Shown here in pieces: positions 1 to 10,861 of a stretch of DNA of 64,000 bases. Source of the DNA: Rhynchopus euleeides (taxonomy: Eukaryota > Euglenozoa > Diplonemea > Diplonemida > Diplonemidae); the NCBI GenBank assembly GCA_963210315.1, contig OY723270.1:248001-312000 (forward strand). Direction: 5' to 3'. The translations under genes and the position numbers were made by a program. The notes under the pieces were generated by a model. It worked only from the letters and a program-made list of their open reading frames with translations. It made no database searches and was not told the origin of the DNA. Each line of letters begins with the position of its first letter. Positions within the stretch are counted from its first letter, which is position 1.

Positions 1-171
1 CACAAAGCGGATGTGCTGCCCATCAGGGAGCTTGCACAAGGTGGGTCCCGGGTGAGGCACTCACATTCACACTCAGAGCAACAGTGATGGGAGTGAAGAC
101 CAGTTACACCCACAGGGATCAGCACATGACCAGGCTTGCCCACACACTCCAGGAAAAGGGATCATGCATAC

Positions 172-282
172 CTCCGTGGTCGGTGCTGACAAGCACATCA
201 GCGCCATGACTGACCAAGGCCTCCACCAACTCCACAGCTTGCTCCCCTCCGTACCTGACAGCGTAATGCAGAGGAGTCCAAC
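172..282 (-). CDS. Ankyrin gene exon 10
   Basis: 111 nt, one codon longer than its siblings, still phase 1, donor GTATGC at 171 and acceptor TACAG. It encodes WTPLHYAVRYGGEQAVELVE and ends DVLVSTDHG. Further exons are expected left of the window. Confidence 0.82.
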
Positions 283-3200
283 CTGTAAAGAGTGAGGGAG
301 TGCTGACACGGGACACACACGGGACAGGGTGTGGGACCCACGACACCTGCCTCACGAGTTCACCCCACCGCCACCCACAACCGCTGGGACAAGGTGAGGC
401 TGTGGGAAGGTGGGAAACAAACCAAGTGTGCAACCATGCATGAAGGCGGGCAGGAGCACCTCACACTGTGCCTCACAAAGCGGATGTGCTGCCCATCAGG
501 GTGCTTGCAGAAGGTGGTGAGCTCCGCAAGGTGGGTCCCGTGTGAGGCACTCACATTCGCACTCAGAAGAAGAGTCCCGCGAGTGAAGTCTTTGCACACA
601 GACAGGGCCCACCTCACCTGACGTCTGCGTCCACACGCTCCACCAAGAGGATCATGCATACCGTCCAGGTTTTTGACACGCACATCTGGACCGTGACTGA
701 CCAAGGCCTTCACCAACCCCACAGCATGCTCCCCTCCGTACCTGACAGCGAGATGCAGAGGTGTCCAACCTGTGAGGAGTGAGGGAGTGTTGACACGGGA
801 CACACACGGGACAGGGTGTGGGACCCACGACACCTGCCTCACGAGTTCACCCCACCGCCACCCACAACCGCTGGGACAAGGTGAGGCTGTGGGAAGGTGG
901 GAAACAAACCAAGTGTGCAACCATGCATGAAGGCGGGCAGGAGGTGCACCTCACACTGTGCCTCACAAAGCGGATGTGCTGCCCATCTGGGTGCTTCCAG
1001 AAGGTGGTGAGCTCCGCAAGGTGGGTCCCGTGTGAGGCACTCACATTCACACTCAGAACAACAGTGGTGCGACTGAAGTCTTTCCACAAAGACAGGGTCT
1101 ACCTCACATGACGAGAGCTGCCCACACACTCCAGCAAAGGGGATCATGCGTACCGTCGTTGTCCTTCCCACGGACATCAGCACCATGATCGATCAAGGCC
1201 TGCACCAACTCCACAGCATGCTCCCCTCCGTTCCCGACAGCGTAATGCAGAGGCGTCCTCCCTGTGAAGAGTGAGGGAGTGTCGACACGGGACACACACG
1301 GGACAGGGTGTGGGACCCACGACACCTGCCTCACGAGTTCACCCCACCGCCACCCACAACCGCTGGGACAAGGTGAGGCTGTGGGAAGGTGGGAAACAAA
1401 CCAAGTGTGCAACCATGCATGAAGGCGGGCAGGAGGTGCACCTCACACTGTGCCTCACAAAGCGGATGTGCTGCCCATCTGGGTGCTTCCAGAAGGTGGT
1501 GAGCTCCGCAAGGTGGGTCCCGTGTGAGGCACTCACATTCACACTCAGAGCAACAGTGATGGGAGTGAAGTCCAGTTACACACACTGGGACCACCACATG
1601 ACCAGGCCAGCCCACACACTCCAGCAAAGGGGATCATGCATACCGTCGTTGTCCGTCACACGTACATCAGCACCATGACTGACCAAGGCCTCCATCAACA
1701 CCACAGCATGCTCCCCTCCGGAGTTGGCAGCGAAATGCAGAGGTGTCCAACCTGTGAAGAGTGAGGGAGTGTTGACACGGTACGTCCCCTAAGCCAGCTG
1801 GGACACGGGTGATGCACACATGCGCGTGTGAATACTAATAAATTGACCAGAAGTGATGCGCAGTGTCTTGACGAGGTGATCGAAGTTCCTACACCGGTAC
1901 GGCCGTTGCTCGATTGGGAATCCTTGCATCACACCCAGAACTAATGTCATGGGAGTGAATTCGTTACACACACAGGGTGCACTCACAGGACGAGAGCTGC
2001 CCACACACCCTGACGAGGTGCGCACGCACACTCCGCGAAAGAGCAAGGGCATACCGAGCGGTGTCATCCCATGCACATCTGCACCATGTCTGACCAAGGC
2101 CTCCACCAACTCCACAGCACGCTCGCCTCCGTACCTGGCAGCGAGATGCAGAGGTGTCCAACCTGTGAAGAGTGAGGGAGTGTTGACACGGGACACACAC
2201 GGGACAGGGTGTGGGACCCACGACACCTGCCTCACGAGTTCACCCCACCGCCACCCACAACCGCTGGGACAAGGTGAGGCTGTGGGAAGGTGGGAAACAA
2301 ACCAAGTGTGCAACCATGCATGAAGGCGGGCAGGAGGTGCACCTCACACTGTGCCTCACAAAGCGGATGTGCTGCCCATCTGGGTGCTTCCAGAAGGTGG
2401 TGAGCTCCGCAAGGTGGGTCCCGTGTGAGGCTCTCACATTCAAACTCAGAAAAACAGTGTTGGGAGTGAAGGGCTTCAACAAACAGAGGTGTCAGGGAAG
2501 ACCACAAAGCCTGTCCACACACTGGACCACAGCGGGATATGCATACTGTCGTTGTTCTTCACACGCACATCTGCACCGTGACCGATCAGGGCCTCCACCA
2601 ACTTCACCACATGCTCCCCTCCGTACCTGACAGCGAGATGCAGAGATGTCCAACCTGTGGAGAGTGAGGGAGTGTTGACACGGGACACCCACGGGACAGG
2701 GTGTGGGACCCACGACACCTGCCTCACGAGTTCACCCCACCGCCACCCAGAACCGCTGGGACAAGGTGAGGCTGTGGGAAGGTGGGAAACAAACCAAGTG
2801 TGCAACCATGCATGAAGGCGGGCAGGAGGTGCACCTCACACTGTGCCTCACAAAGCGGATGTGCTGCCCATCAGGGTGCTTGCAGAAGGTGGTGAGCTCC
2901 GCAAGGTGGGTCCCGTGTGAGGCTCTCACATTCACACTCAGAAGAACAGTGTTGGGAGTGAAGGGATTCAACAAACAGAGGTGTCAGGCAAGACGACAAA
3001 GGCTGTCTCGCTGGACCACGGCGGGACATGCATACTGTCGTTGCTCAGTGCATGCACATCCGCACCGTGACCGACCAGGGACTCCACCAACTCCACAGCA
3101 TGATCGTCTCCGTCTCTGACAGCGTAATGCAGAGGTGTGTCACCTGTGAAGAGTGAGGGAGTGTTGACACGGGACACACACGGGACAGGGTGTGGGACCC

Positions 3201-4619
3201 ACGACACCTGCCTCACGAGTTCACCCCACCGCCACCCACAACCGCTGGGACAAGGTGAGGCTGTGGGAAGGTGGGAAACAAACCAAGTGTGCAACCATGC
3301 ATGAAGGCGGGCAGGAGGTGCACCTCACACTGTGCCTCACAAAGCGGATGTGCTGCCCATCTGGGTGCTTACAGAAGGTTCCCGTGTGAGGCACACACAT
3401 TCACACTCAGAACAACAGTGACGGGAGTTAAGTGGTCCAACAAACAGAGGTGTCAGGGAAGACGACAAAGCCTGTCCACACACTGGACCACGGCGGGACA
3501 TGCATACTGTCGGTGTTCTTCACATGCATGCCGCTTCTAAACCGACGTTTCATGGAAGAGGATAAAGCCTGTGCACACACTCCATCAAAGAGTAGCACGC
3601 ATACTATCGATGTTCTTTACACGCACATCTGCACCATGACCGATCAGGCCCTCCACCAACTCCACAGCATGCTCGCCTCCGAATTTGACAGCGTGATGCA
3701 GAGGTGTGACACCTGTGAAGAGTGAGGGAGTGTTGACACGGGACACACACGGGACAGGGTGTGGGACCCACGACACCTGCCTCACGAGTTCACCGGGACA
3801 AGGTGAGGCTGTGGGAAGGTGGGAAACAAACCAAGTGTGCAACCATGCATGAAGGCGGGCAGGAGGTGCACCTCACACTGTGCCTCACAAAGCGGATGTG
3901 CTGCCCATCTGGGTGCTTGCAGAAGGTGGTGAGCTCCGCAAGGTGGGCCCGTGTGAGGGGCAGACACGTGCTTCGCAAGACGCGACGCTGCCGCTTCCAA
4001 ACGGAGGTGTCATGGAAGAGGATGAAGCCTGTTCACACACTCCACCAAAGAGCAACACGCATACCATCGATGTTCTTAATACGCACATCTCCACCACGAG
4101 CGATAAAGGCCTCCACCAACTCCACAGCATGCTCGCCTCCGAACCTGACAGCGAGATGCAGAGGTGTCCTGCCTGTGAAGAGAGAGGGAGTGTTGACACG
4201 GGACAGGGTGTGGGAACCACGAAACCTGCCTCACGAGTTCACCCCACCGCCACCCACAACCGCTGGGACAAGGTGAGGCTGTGGGAAGGTGGGAAACAAA
4301 CCAAGTGTGCAACCATGCATGAAGGCGGGCAGGAGGTGCACCTCACACTGTGCCTCACAAAGCGGATGTGCTGCCCATCTGGGTGCTTGCAGAAGGTGGT
4401 GAGCTCCGCAAGGTGGGTCCCGTGTGAGGCTCTCACATTAATACTCAGAACAACAGTGATGGGAGTGAAGTCGTTCCACACACACAGGTAACATGCGTGA
4501 ACCCCCCAAGCCGTGCTCAACATACCCAAGCCGTCCTTTGCATTCACATCTGTGCCCGAAGCCAACAGCTCCCGCACCGTACGCAGGTTCCTACTCTCTA
4601 CAGCCTCATGTAGCGACAT
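172..4619 (-). CDS. Ankyrin-repeat protein gene, ten exons visible, 3' end outside the window
   Basis: The gene encodes a chain of ankyrin repeats, a protein-binding scaffold; no other domain is visible. Each exon holds one repeat of the form TPLHxAVxxGGEHAVELVEALxxHGADV. All introns are phase 1, with GTATGC, GTATGT or GTACGC donors and acceptors reading CACAG (TACAG once), so repeat exons can be added or lost without breaking the frame. The first repeat exon opens with MSLHEAVESRN, and the ATG at 4619 is the preferred start. A pyrimidine-rich acceptor (AG at 4637-4638) would also allow a phase-1 exon to begin at 4636, so an upstream coding exon is possible. Exon boundaries are listed separately. 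The partner and cellular role are unknown. Confidence 0.85.
662..769 (-). CDS. Ankyrin gene exon 9
   Basis: 108 nt, phase 1, donor GTATGC. It encodes WTPLHLAVRYGGEHAVGLVK, with GPDV in place of GADV. Confidence 0.85.
1154..1261 (-). CDS. Ankyrin gene exon 8
   Basis: 108 nt, phase 1, with the donor variant GTACGC. It encodes RTPLHYAVGNGGEHAVELVQ. Confidence 0.82.
1644..1751 (-). CDS. Ankyrin gene exon 7
   Basis: 108 nt, phase 1, donor GTATGC. It encodes WTPLHFAANSGGEHAVVLME, with the end DVRVTDND. Confidence 0.82.
2055..2162 (-). CDS. Ankyrin gene exon 6
   Basis: 108 nt, phase 1, donor GTATGC. It encodes WTPLHLAARYGGERAVELVE with an aberrant end DVHGMTPL. The intron that follows (2054 down to 1752) is the atypical one in the array. 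Confidence 0.85.
2547..2654 (-). CDS. Ankyrin gene exon 5
   Basis: 108 nt, phase 1, donor GTATGC. It encodes WTSLHLAVRYGGEHVVKLVE. The usual TPLH is TSLH here. Confidence 0.85.
3036..3143 (-). CDS. Ankyrin gene exon 4
   Basis: 108 nt, phase 1, donor GTATGC. This is one of the most divergent repeats: DTPLHYAVRDGDDHAVELVE with the end DVHALSND. Confidence 0.85.
3605..3712 (-). CDS. Ankyrin gene exon 3
   Basis: 108 nt, phase 1, donor GTATGC. It encodes VTPLHHAVKFGGEHAVELVE followed by GLIGHGADVRVKNID. Confidence 0.85.
4065..4172 (-). CDS. Ankyrin gene exon 2
   Basis: 108 nt, phase 1 at both ends, acceptor CACAG and donor GTATGC. It encodes a repeat starting RTPLHLAVRFGGEHAVELVE. The loop residues differ from the other exons (FIARGGDVRIKN). 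Confidence 0.85.
4526..4619 (-). CDS. Ankyrin gene exon 1 (first repeat, start codon)
   Basis: ATG at 4619 begins MSLHEAVESRNLRTV and the exon ends before the donor GTATGT at 4525. The sequence fits a capping ankyrin repeat ending ASGTDVNAKDG. The reading frame extends upstream to a possible acceptor at 4637-4638, so the exon may start at 4636 instead. Confidence 0.8.
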
Positions 4620-4949
4620 CGTTCGCGCCGAATCCACTGGGGTCAGAAAAGGGTCACAAGGGAGGCTTCACACGGCACAGGAGGGGGGGTGCCGAGGGGC
4701 TGAGCGCCTGGGGGCGGTGGCGGGGGAGAGGGGGCCTGCTGTGTCCACATGTGTCCTCCGCCTGCCCTCGCATGCAGAGTGCCCCAGCCCGCACACAAGC
4801 TCTGGGCCTCTGCTGCCCAGACCTGCCGCATGTGGCAACAGCGCCTCGCCCTTCAGGGTCACAGTCCGCAGACCCCAGGATGCGGCACAGTTGCCATCAC
4901 AAACGGCCATCGAGGGGGGTGCGCCTGAGGTCATAGCTCCGCTCACCAC

Positions 4950-5108
4950 AGAGGAGGTGTGGCCTTCAACCTCCTGCAGCTCCTTCCCCGTTGGTGTATC
5001 CCAGACATGAACGCTCTTGTCGTCCGATCCTGCCATGATCTTCGATCCGTGTAGTGCGACAGTCACGGAGCTCGGGAGGCAACGAAAGGATGATCTTCTC
5101 ACGTACAC
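4950..5108 (-). CDS. WD40 repeat exon or relic
   Basis: The reading frame contains SSVTVALHGSKIMAGSDDKS followed by VHVWDTPTGKELQEVEGHTS, one clear WD40 blade with the GSDDKSVxVWD core. A donor-like GTGAGC follows directly at 4949 after TCT GTG (phase 0). Downstream in frame the WD40 pattern decays (CDGNCAASWGLRTVTLKGE). It resembles the blade GSADKSIRVWD in the WD40 genes at 26.6 and 28.8 kb. It could be an exon of a gene lying upstream of, or joined to, the ankyrin gene, or a leftover copy. The phase-0 donor does not match the phase-1 acceptor of the first ankyrin exon, so a direct join is not supported. Confidence 0.5.
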
Positions 5109-5211
5109 CCCTCACCACCCTTCCGACAGCAGCAGCATCAGTCAGTTGGTTGTGCCGCTGAGGCACGGTATCGGTCACATAGACTCTAGTCTGTTGTGAA
5201 TTGAGCATCAT

Positions 5212-5926
5212 GTGACCTGCTGCTGACGAGCAACCCTTATTGCGGCTTCAGAAAGATCCAGCGCAGTGATGAGCCACAACAACAACAACACTTGTCCGGC
5301 ACAGGCAACGCGGTCAGCAGGGGGTCGTGTGTGTTGGGTTGCAACACGGGTGGGTTGGCGGGGAGGGTGGGGCTGGAGGTTCGACCGATCACTCGTGGGG
5401 GGCACAACACCCCCACTCTCTCAAAGCTATCTAAAGTGACAAGCCTTGTATCTAGCCCCATCTACACACATACACGCGACCCACCAATATGGGGTTCCTT
5501 TGCTGGAGAAAGTGCAAAAACAAAGGTTCGTGTCCTGCTCAGAGAGCACGGCCAACAACCGTTCGAATCGGCAACTGCCCGTCAATAAGATCTTCACTTC
5601 GTCTAAAGGTTGCCGCTTGTTTTCCCACATCAGGGAGCTCGTCGCGAAGGCACTTTCAACAGGAGAAGTACACCAAAACCCACTCGGAGCACGTGAAGCA
5701 AAGACACCACCTGAAGGCTCTAACAGAACAGCGGCACACATGGCACACCTTCGACACACGGAGTGGAGTTGTGTGGAGTGGTGGAGGGCTGCTTGGTATG
5801 CCACCTCCAATTGGTTGTGCGAACAAACGCAGGAAGAAAGGAGCCGGTGCCTGGGGCTGTGGTGCCAATCTGCAGAAGGAAAGGAAGAAGGGATGACAAA
5901 CACACCCACACCCACACCCACCCAAC
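5212..5926. other. Intergenic stretch, no supported gene
   Basis: Contains a short CAA run (5277-5291) and a CACACC run near 5900-5925. Open frames here show no domain and no codon bias that I can defend. Confidence 0.6.
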
Positions 5927-7990
5927 TCAGAACTTCAGCGAACGCCGCGCGGGAAGCGGCGCAGCACAGGACTCCATCAGCACCGCCGGCAGGGATCTGA
6001 AGGTGTCGGCACCGCCACCGCTGCGATACGGATGCCTCAGCGCACTGCGGGCATGCCCACCGCCGCCACGCCCCAACACACCCACCGACGACGGCTGACG
6101 GCGGAGCGACCCCGACACGCTGCGCCTCAGCGCCTCTGGTGCATCCGGGTCGACAGGCCCCTCGAGAAGCGCTGCGCGTGTCGCGCTCTGCAGGCGCTGA
6201 TCACGCTCCAGCCGGGCCTGACTCTGCATGGAAGAGAGACCAACACCACCACCACCCGCCACCCCACCACGAGGTGGTGCTGCCGAATGGGACCCACTGG
6301 CATCACCGCCGCCCCCGCGCTTCCTCCGCGTGAGCAGCGATTCAAACGACTCCAGCGACAGCGGGGACTCCTCGCCACCCCCGGCGGGTGCGGCTGCAGC
6401 TGCAGCTGCTGCGGCGTCCGCAGCCCCCGCCGCCACCGCATCCCGCAGCGCGTCCCCGCCGCCCGCCCCCAGCCCCGCCGCCACGGCGGAGATGATCTCG
6501 CTGAGCGGCTGGTCGACGTCGATCGCACGCCACACCTCGGGGGGAACACCGCCACCGCCACCACCACCCCCTGGCACTTCCCCACAAGCAGCATCCCACG
6601 AGACACCGCCTCCGGAGTGCGGCTGGTGAGGGGGCGGCACGTCTGCCTGCTGGGAGGCATGCCGTGCGACACCACCACCACCACCTGCCTCCACCCCCAG
6701 CACCTCCGCCCGGCGGTGCGTATGGGGGTGCGGATGCAGCGCCTGTGAGGAGTCGCGCCGCCCTGCCCCCGGCACCGCCACCGCCTCCAGAGGAGCTGCC
6801 GGCCCCACCGCAACCCCCGCGATCAGCTCTGCAAGCCCTGCCGCCGGCCCGCCCGGCAGACGCAGCAGCTCCTCCGCCACGAGGGAGCGGACACTCCTCC
6901 CTGGTGCCGCCCCCTGCAGCGCAGCCGCGACACGCCGGCAGGCGGCGGCGGCGCCGCCATCCCGCCCCTCCCCAATGCGAGGCGGCACAACGACAAGCGA
7001 CGTCGCCATGCGGAGCGCCGGCTCCGCCAGCGCCCGGAGTGCGCTGGCGTAGCCCCCCCCGAGCTGAGCCGCACCGCCTGCCTCCACCATGCGGGGGTCG
7101 AGGGTGACGAGAGCCACGTCGAATGAAGGCGGTGGGGGCACGCTGCTGGCGACACCGGCGAGGGTGTGTGCGTGCGGCGGGGTGGATGCCATCGCCTCGG
7201 CGTGCTGCACCAGCTGCGGCAGCCCGGGAGACTCGGAGACGGTGTAGGTGAAGAGGTCGACCTGCTCGGTGCGGAGCGCCTCCCGCAGCGGCTGGAGCCA
7301 GCCCTCCAGGCTCCCGATGACGACAGCGCGGCGCGGGGGTGGGGTGGCGGTGGTGGCGCCGGTGGTGGGGAGCCTGTGGGGGCCCCCGCCACCCCGAAGA
7401 ACCGCCTCGCCACGCTGCTGCGGCGGCGGCGGCGCCACATCTGCCATCACTCCCGCCACCCCAACCCCCTGCTGCTGCGAGGCAGCGCTGTCGCGCTGCC
7501 GGGCGGGCCCCGCTGCCGCCGCCACCACCACCCCTCCGCCACCAGGCGCTGCGGTGCTGGGTGGGTGCCCTCCGGGCCCCCACCCGACACCACCCTGCCA
7601 CGCTGCCCCGGGCATCCAGCTCTCTGTGGCACCTGCGACATCTGGGGCACTGCCATCGGGGTTTCCGGGGTGGTGGGGGTGACCCCCACCCCAGGCCACA
7701 GCCTCCGGCTGGTTTCGCCCTGCATCTCGAAGCTCAAACCCCCGGGCTGGGTGCGGTGCGGCGGTGCCACGCGGCAGGGGGTGGTGTGCGGGGTGGCGCT
7801 GTGCAGGCGTGGGTGTGGGTGTGGCGGGGTGTCTGCCTGCAGCGCCCCGCAGCGCTGCGGACCCCTCGCCGGCGAGGCTGGAAAGGAGGGCGTACATCGC
7901 GGGAGGCATGTCGGAGACGCCATCGGAGTCGGAGCCCGACCCGGGGCTGCCCCAACCGGGGGGCGAGTCGAAGGAGAGTGAGGTGGGCAT
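5927..7990 (-). CDS. Pro/Gly/Ala-rich hypothetical protein (about 687 aa)
   Basis: A long open frame with its first ATG at 7990 (the frame itself stays open to 8047). I do not recognise the protein. Most of it is low complexity: runs of Gly, Pro, Ala and His, with an Ala run followed by GGGEESPLSLESFESLL. A middle part of about 150 residues looks like folded sequence with alternating beta and alpha character: RRAVVIGSLEGWLQPLREAL, then FDVALVTLDPRMVEAG, then ALRMATSLVVVPPRIGEG. That could be a Rossmann-like or hydrolase-like fold, but no catalytic motif is diagnostic. The overlapping frames on both strands are also long because of the high GC content, which lowers confidence. Introns could be hidden in the low-complexity parts. 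It lies just upstream of the nested transposons. Confidence 0.5.
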   Translation of the reverse strand: MPTSLSFDSPPGWGSPGSGSDSDGVSDMPPAMYALLSSLAGEGSAALRGAAGRHPATPTPTPAQRHPAHHPLPRGTAAPHPARGFELRDAGRNQPEAVAWGGGHPHHPGNPDGSAPDVAGATESWMPGAAWQGGVGWGPGGHPPSTAAPGGGGVVVAAAAGPARQRDSAASQQQGVGVAGVMADVAPPPPQQRGEAVLRGGGGPHRLPTTGATTATPPPRRAVVIGSLEGWLQPLREALRTEQVDLFTYTVSESPGLPQLVQHAEAMASTPPHAHTLAGVASSVPPPPSFDVALVTLDPRMVEAGGAAQLGGGYASALRALAEPALRMATSLVVVPPRIGEGRDGGAAAACRRVAAALQGAAPGRSVRSLVAEELLRLPGGPAAGLAELIAGVAVGPAAPLEAVAVPGAGRRDSSQALHPHPHTHRRAEVLGVEAGGGGGVARHASQQADVPPPHQPHSGGGVSWDAACGEVPGGGGGGGGVPPEVWRAIDVDQPLSEIISAVAAGLGAGGGDALRDAVAAGAADAAAAAAAAAPAGGGEESPLSLESFESLLTRRKRGGGGDASGSHSAAPPRGGVAGGGGVGLSSMQSQARLERDQRLQSATRAALLEGPVDPDAPEALRRSVSGSLRRQPSSVGVLGRGGGGHARSALRHPYRSGGGADTFRSLPAVLMESCAAPLPARRSLKF

Positions 7991-8868
7991 CGGGGCGGGG
8001 GTGGGGGGTAGGGGAGGAGGTGCAGAGGTCTGCGAGTGTGTCTGCAACGCCCACGCCCTCCCCTCCTGGTGTGCAGTGGTGGGTAGTGAAGGGGGGTGGG
8101 GGGGGTGGTGGGTGGTGTGGGGGTGATCCCACCCACAGCGTTGGTGCGTTTGCCGAATTGTTTGTCAATTGTGCTTTGTTGTGCTCATCCACACCCCCCA
8201 TCTCCATTCCCCAACACCCCAAGCAATGCTTCCTATCCTCTAGGGTTGAGCAATGGGGTCATGCATGCTTCTGGGGAGGAGTCTGTGGGAGGGGTGGGTG
8301 GGGAGGCATTGTTGTTAGCCCCCATTTAAAACTTTACGTTTTAAACGTTTTAAATGTTTTAAATGTTTTAAATTAAAACGCGTTTTAAATTAATTTAAAA
8401 CGGAGTTTAAAACGGGGGTTAAAACAGGGCGTTTCTGTGGTGTTTTCACACCAAAAAAAAAATTTCGGCCAAATTTTTTTTTCCATGCCCCCTGAGGCCC
8501 CCCAGCTCATATTCTGGGTGATTATTCCTGCATTCCTGTCACAGCGGACACATTATTGGTGGAAAATAGGTGGCACTGACGTTGTGGTGAGGGTTGCATC
8601 AATCGCACCGGCATCAGTTGGCACACCCCCTCCGTTGTTCTCAGGAATAATGCAGTTTGACATCAGCATATTTCTGGAGTGTCGAATCTTCATCTTGCAT
8701 CACTCGATGTGCACCCTTTTGAGCTGAATCCATGATACAAAGTCGCAGGTTGAAGGCCGGATCACCATGATGGGGATGGCAATGGACCCAGCGAACTCCA
8801 CCAGCTCCTTCGACAGTCCTGGAAGCACCTTCTGGAAAAGTTGCACAGTTCCAGTTGCCACCTGGAGC

Positions 8869-9411
8869 CTACCTTTGGCCTGCCCCTCTTTGAGAGGAGC
8901 ATATCTGTATTCCCTTTACTCTCCTATGGACGCCCGACTTCTCTGATCGAGAGAAGCCTACAAAAGGCGTAACCATCCTCGTCATGTATTCTTTGCCTCC
9001 AACTTTCACTTTTGCAGAACGGATCCCGATGAACTCCAAACAGGAAGTGCAGCCAGCTTCATCACGGCTGTGTTCAACAAGACAGCCAGGTGATGTTGTT
9101 GCTGTCAGAACGATGGTTGCAGCACTCGGCTGCGCCCCACCTGGGGTTGCTCTGGCTGTTGCCAAGCTAGTGTTTGGGACAATTATTGATCACCTAGCCA
9201 TTCTCTCGGCACCCTAATGATCGTGGGTAGGCAGCAGGAACCTGCACTCTGGGGGGACGTCATCGATGAGTTTCTTTGAAGAAAGCCGGCGGCTACCGCT
9301 GGAGTTAAGGTCCGAAGGGGTCAGTACCACGGGCGCCACACCGCTCGTGTTGGGCATCGGGTTTCGGTGAAGGCGGGGGCGCTGAGAAAGCGACATGTAC
9401 GTAACAAGCAA
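8869..9411 (-). pseudogene. Possible coding fragments inside the hAT-like element
   Basis: Two short minus-strand frames, one ending near 9214 (LSSKKLIDDVPPECRFLLPT) and one at 8869-9165 (GCTSCLEFIGIRSAKVKVGG, then KEYMTRMVTPFVGFS), have less skewed composition than their surroundings and could be exons of a decayed or unrecognised gene carried by the element. No transposase motif (RNase H-like DDE, BED finger, hAT dimerisation) is visible. This is a weak call. Confidence 0.25.
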
Positions 9412-10513
9412 TGATCAACCATACACCAGCAAGTCAAACAGGCACCACCGTTGGATCGTTCGTGCACCCGAGTCTGTACTGTACCATCCTGAATCTTTTC
9501 TGGGTGATTGTCAACGATGAGGGCATGAGCTTGCGTCAGGGTGAGCAGAGGAACGGGTTGAGGCCAGGGTGAATGGAGGGTGAAAAGTAGCCCACTTCAC
9601 CAGGAGGCGAATTTTCGCAGAAAGCCCTGCCACACAGCTGTGTTTGCCTGATCATGCTCAAAAGGCCTGCAATAGGCTATTTCACACAGGGAATTTGTTC
9701 ACCCATTTGGCACCCCCAGGGAGCCTCAAAATTGGATTTTTTTGCCGAAGATGGCCTCAGATGGCCCAAAACGATCAATTTTGGGTTCCAGAAAAAAAAA
9801 TCGAAAAGTCTCCCCCTATATTTTGCAGGGTTTTTTGCCGTTTTAAACCCCGTTTTAAACCCCGTTTTAAATAATTTAAAACGGCGTTTTAAACTTTAAA
9901 ACGTTTAAAACGTTTACAGGGGGGGGTCAAATAAACGTACTTAGTACTACTATTCGGCGAACGCGCGGGCCTAAATCGACCTCGCCAGAAAATTAATAAA
10001 TAGTTTGCGAGCGAATAGACGTACTAAGTACGTCTATTCAACTTTTCCTAAAAACGCTGTTTGCAGGGGCTCTGCGGGGCTGTTTGGTCCACCAGGGGCG
10101 CGCTGGTCACTGCTGTCGTCCGTCTCTCACTTCTTCTGCCTTCCGGTCGAGTATCCGCTCTGTTCTCGTCCTACCACTCGCCCCTCATTTGGTTTCGTAC
10201 CGTTTTGATTTGTATTGCCCCCCCCCCCCCCTAGGGGGGGTCATAAGCCCGTACAAAACCACATTTTTCAACATACCATCAGAACCGCCCTAATACCTGA
10301 TCTGACCCGAAAATCCGACCCATACCCCCCCGGAAACCGTCTGGAGCCCACTTGTGACACCTGATACGCACTTTTGTGATGATTTTTTGGGGTCCTAAAA
10401 AATGTACCTCAGTTTCGTACCTTGCCTTTGTACCTGAACCACTCCCGACCGCAATATTTCGTTCTTTGCAAGGGAAGGGTGTCACTACGCTCACCCAGCA
10501 CGCCGAGCAACAC

Positions 10514-10861
10514 ATGCCGCGTGCCCAGGGCCTCGCAGAGGTGTCAGATGCTGCTGCAGAGGGGTACCTTGCTCGAAAGAAGCCCGCCAAACGGGAGGTG
10601 TGCGGGGTCCCGGCAGAGAGCGTTGTGGCAGACCTGCGTAAGAAGAAAACGGCACACGACATCCGTGAGGCGACATTATTTCGGGCGCTCCGTCGGGCTG
10701 GGTACATAGGAGAGCGAGTGGGACGTGGTGACGACAGATATATGAGGTGGTGCATCAACTGCACGCACGTGCGGAAAGCGGCGTTCCTTGCTGGCCAAGA
10801 AAGATGTCACCTGCACTCCTACTCCTCCCACTCGTCCTGCTCCTACCCCCACACCAACTGA
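10514..10861 (+). CDS. Element-encoded protein, N-terminal part (unknown function)
   Basis: A frame starting MPRAQGLAEVSDAAAEGYLA at ATG 10514. It contains a basic helical stretch, RKKKTAHDIREATLFRALRR, then GDDRYMRWCINCTHVRK, which includes a CxxC pair. The same protein is conserved in the inverted copy (16849-17169), so it was coding at the time the copies spread. It is probably a DNA-binding accessory or a transposase remnant; I see no DDE-type motif. From about 10788 the sensible reading moves into another frame (next entry), which implies an intron or a frameshift. Confidence 0.45.
   Translation: MPRAQGLAEVSDAAAEGYLARKKPAKREVCGVPAESVVADLRKKKTAHDIREATLFRALRRAGYIGERVGRGDDRYMRWCINCTHVRKAAFLAGQERCHLHSYSSHSSCSYPHTN

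Larger units (their letters stand above)
1..4500 (-). repeat. Tandem exon+intron cassettes of the ankyrin gene (~490-bp units)
   Basis: About nine head-to-tail units, each made of one 108-bp ankyrin exon and an intron of about 300-390 bp. The intron core is nearly identical from unit to unit, for example around 330-600, 790-1090, 1280-1570, 2180-2470, 2680-2960, 3160-3440 and 4200-4460. The unit whose intron lies between 1752 and 2054 is exceptional: it is shorter and carries unrelated sequence at about 1782-1960. The array runs off the left edge, since positions 1-171 are still intron of the same type. Confidence 0.9.

Noticed and set aside
6342-8376. Several other long frames on both strands overlapping the 5927-7990 ORF
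   Set aside because: High GC content leaves few stops. These frames are Arg/Ala/Pro/His-rich shadows with no ordered segment.
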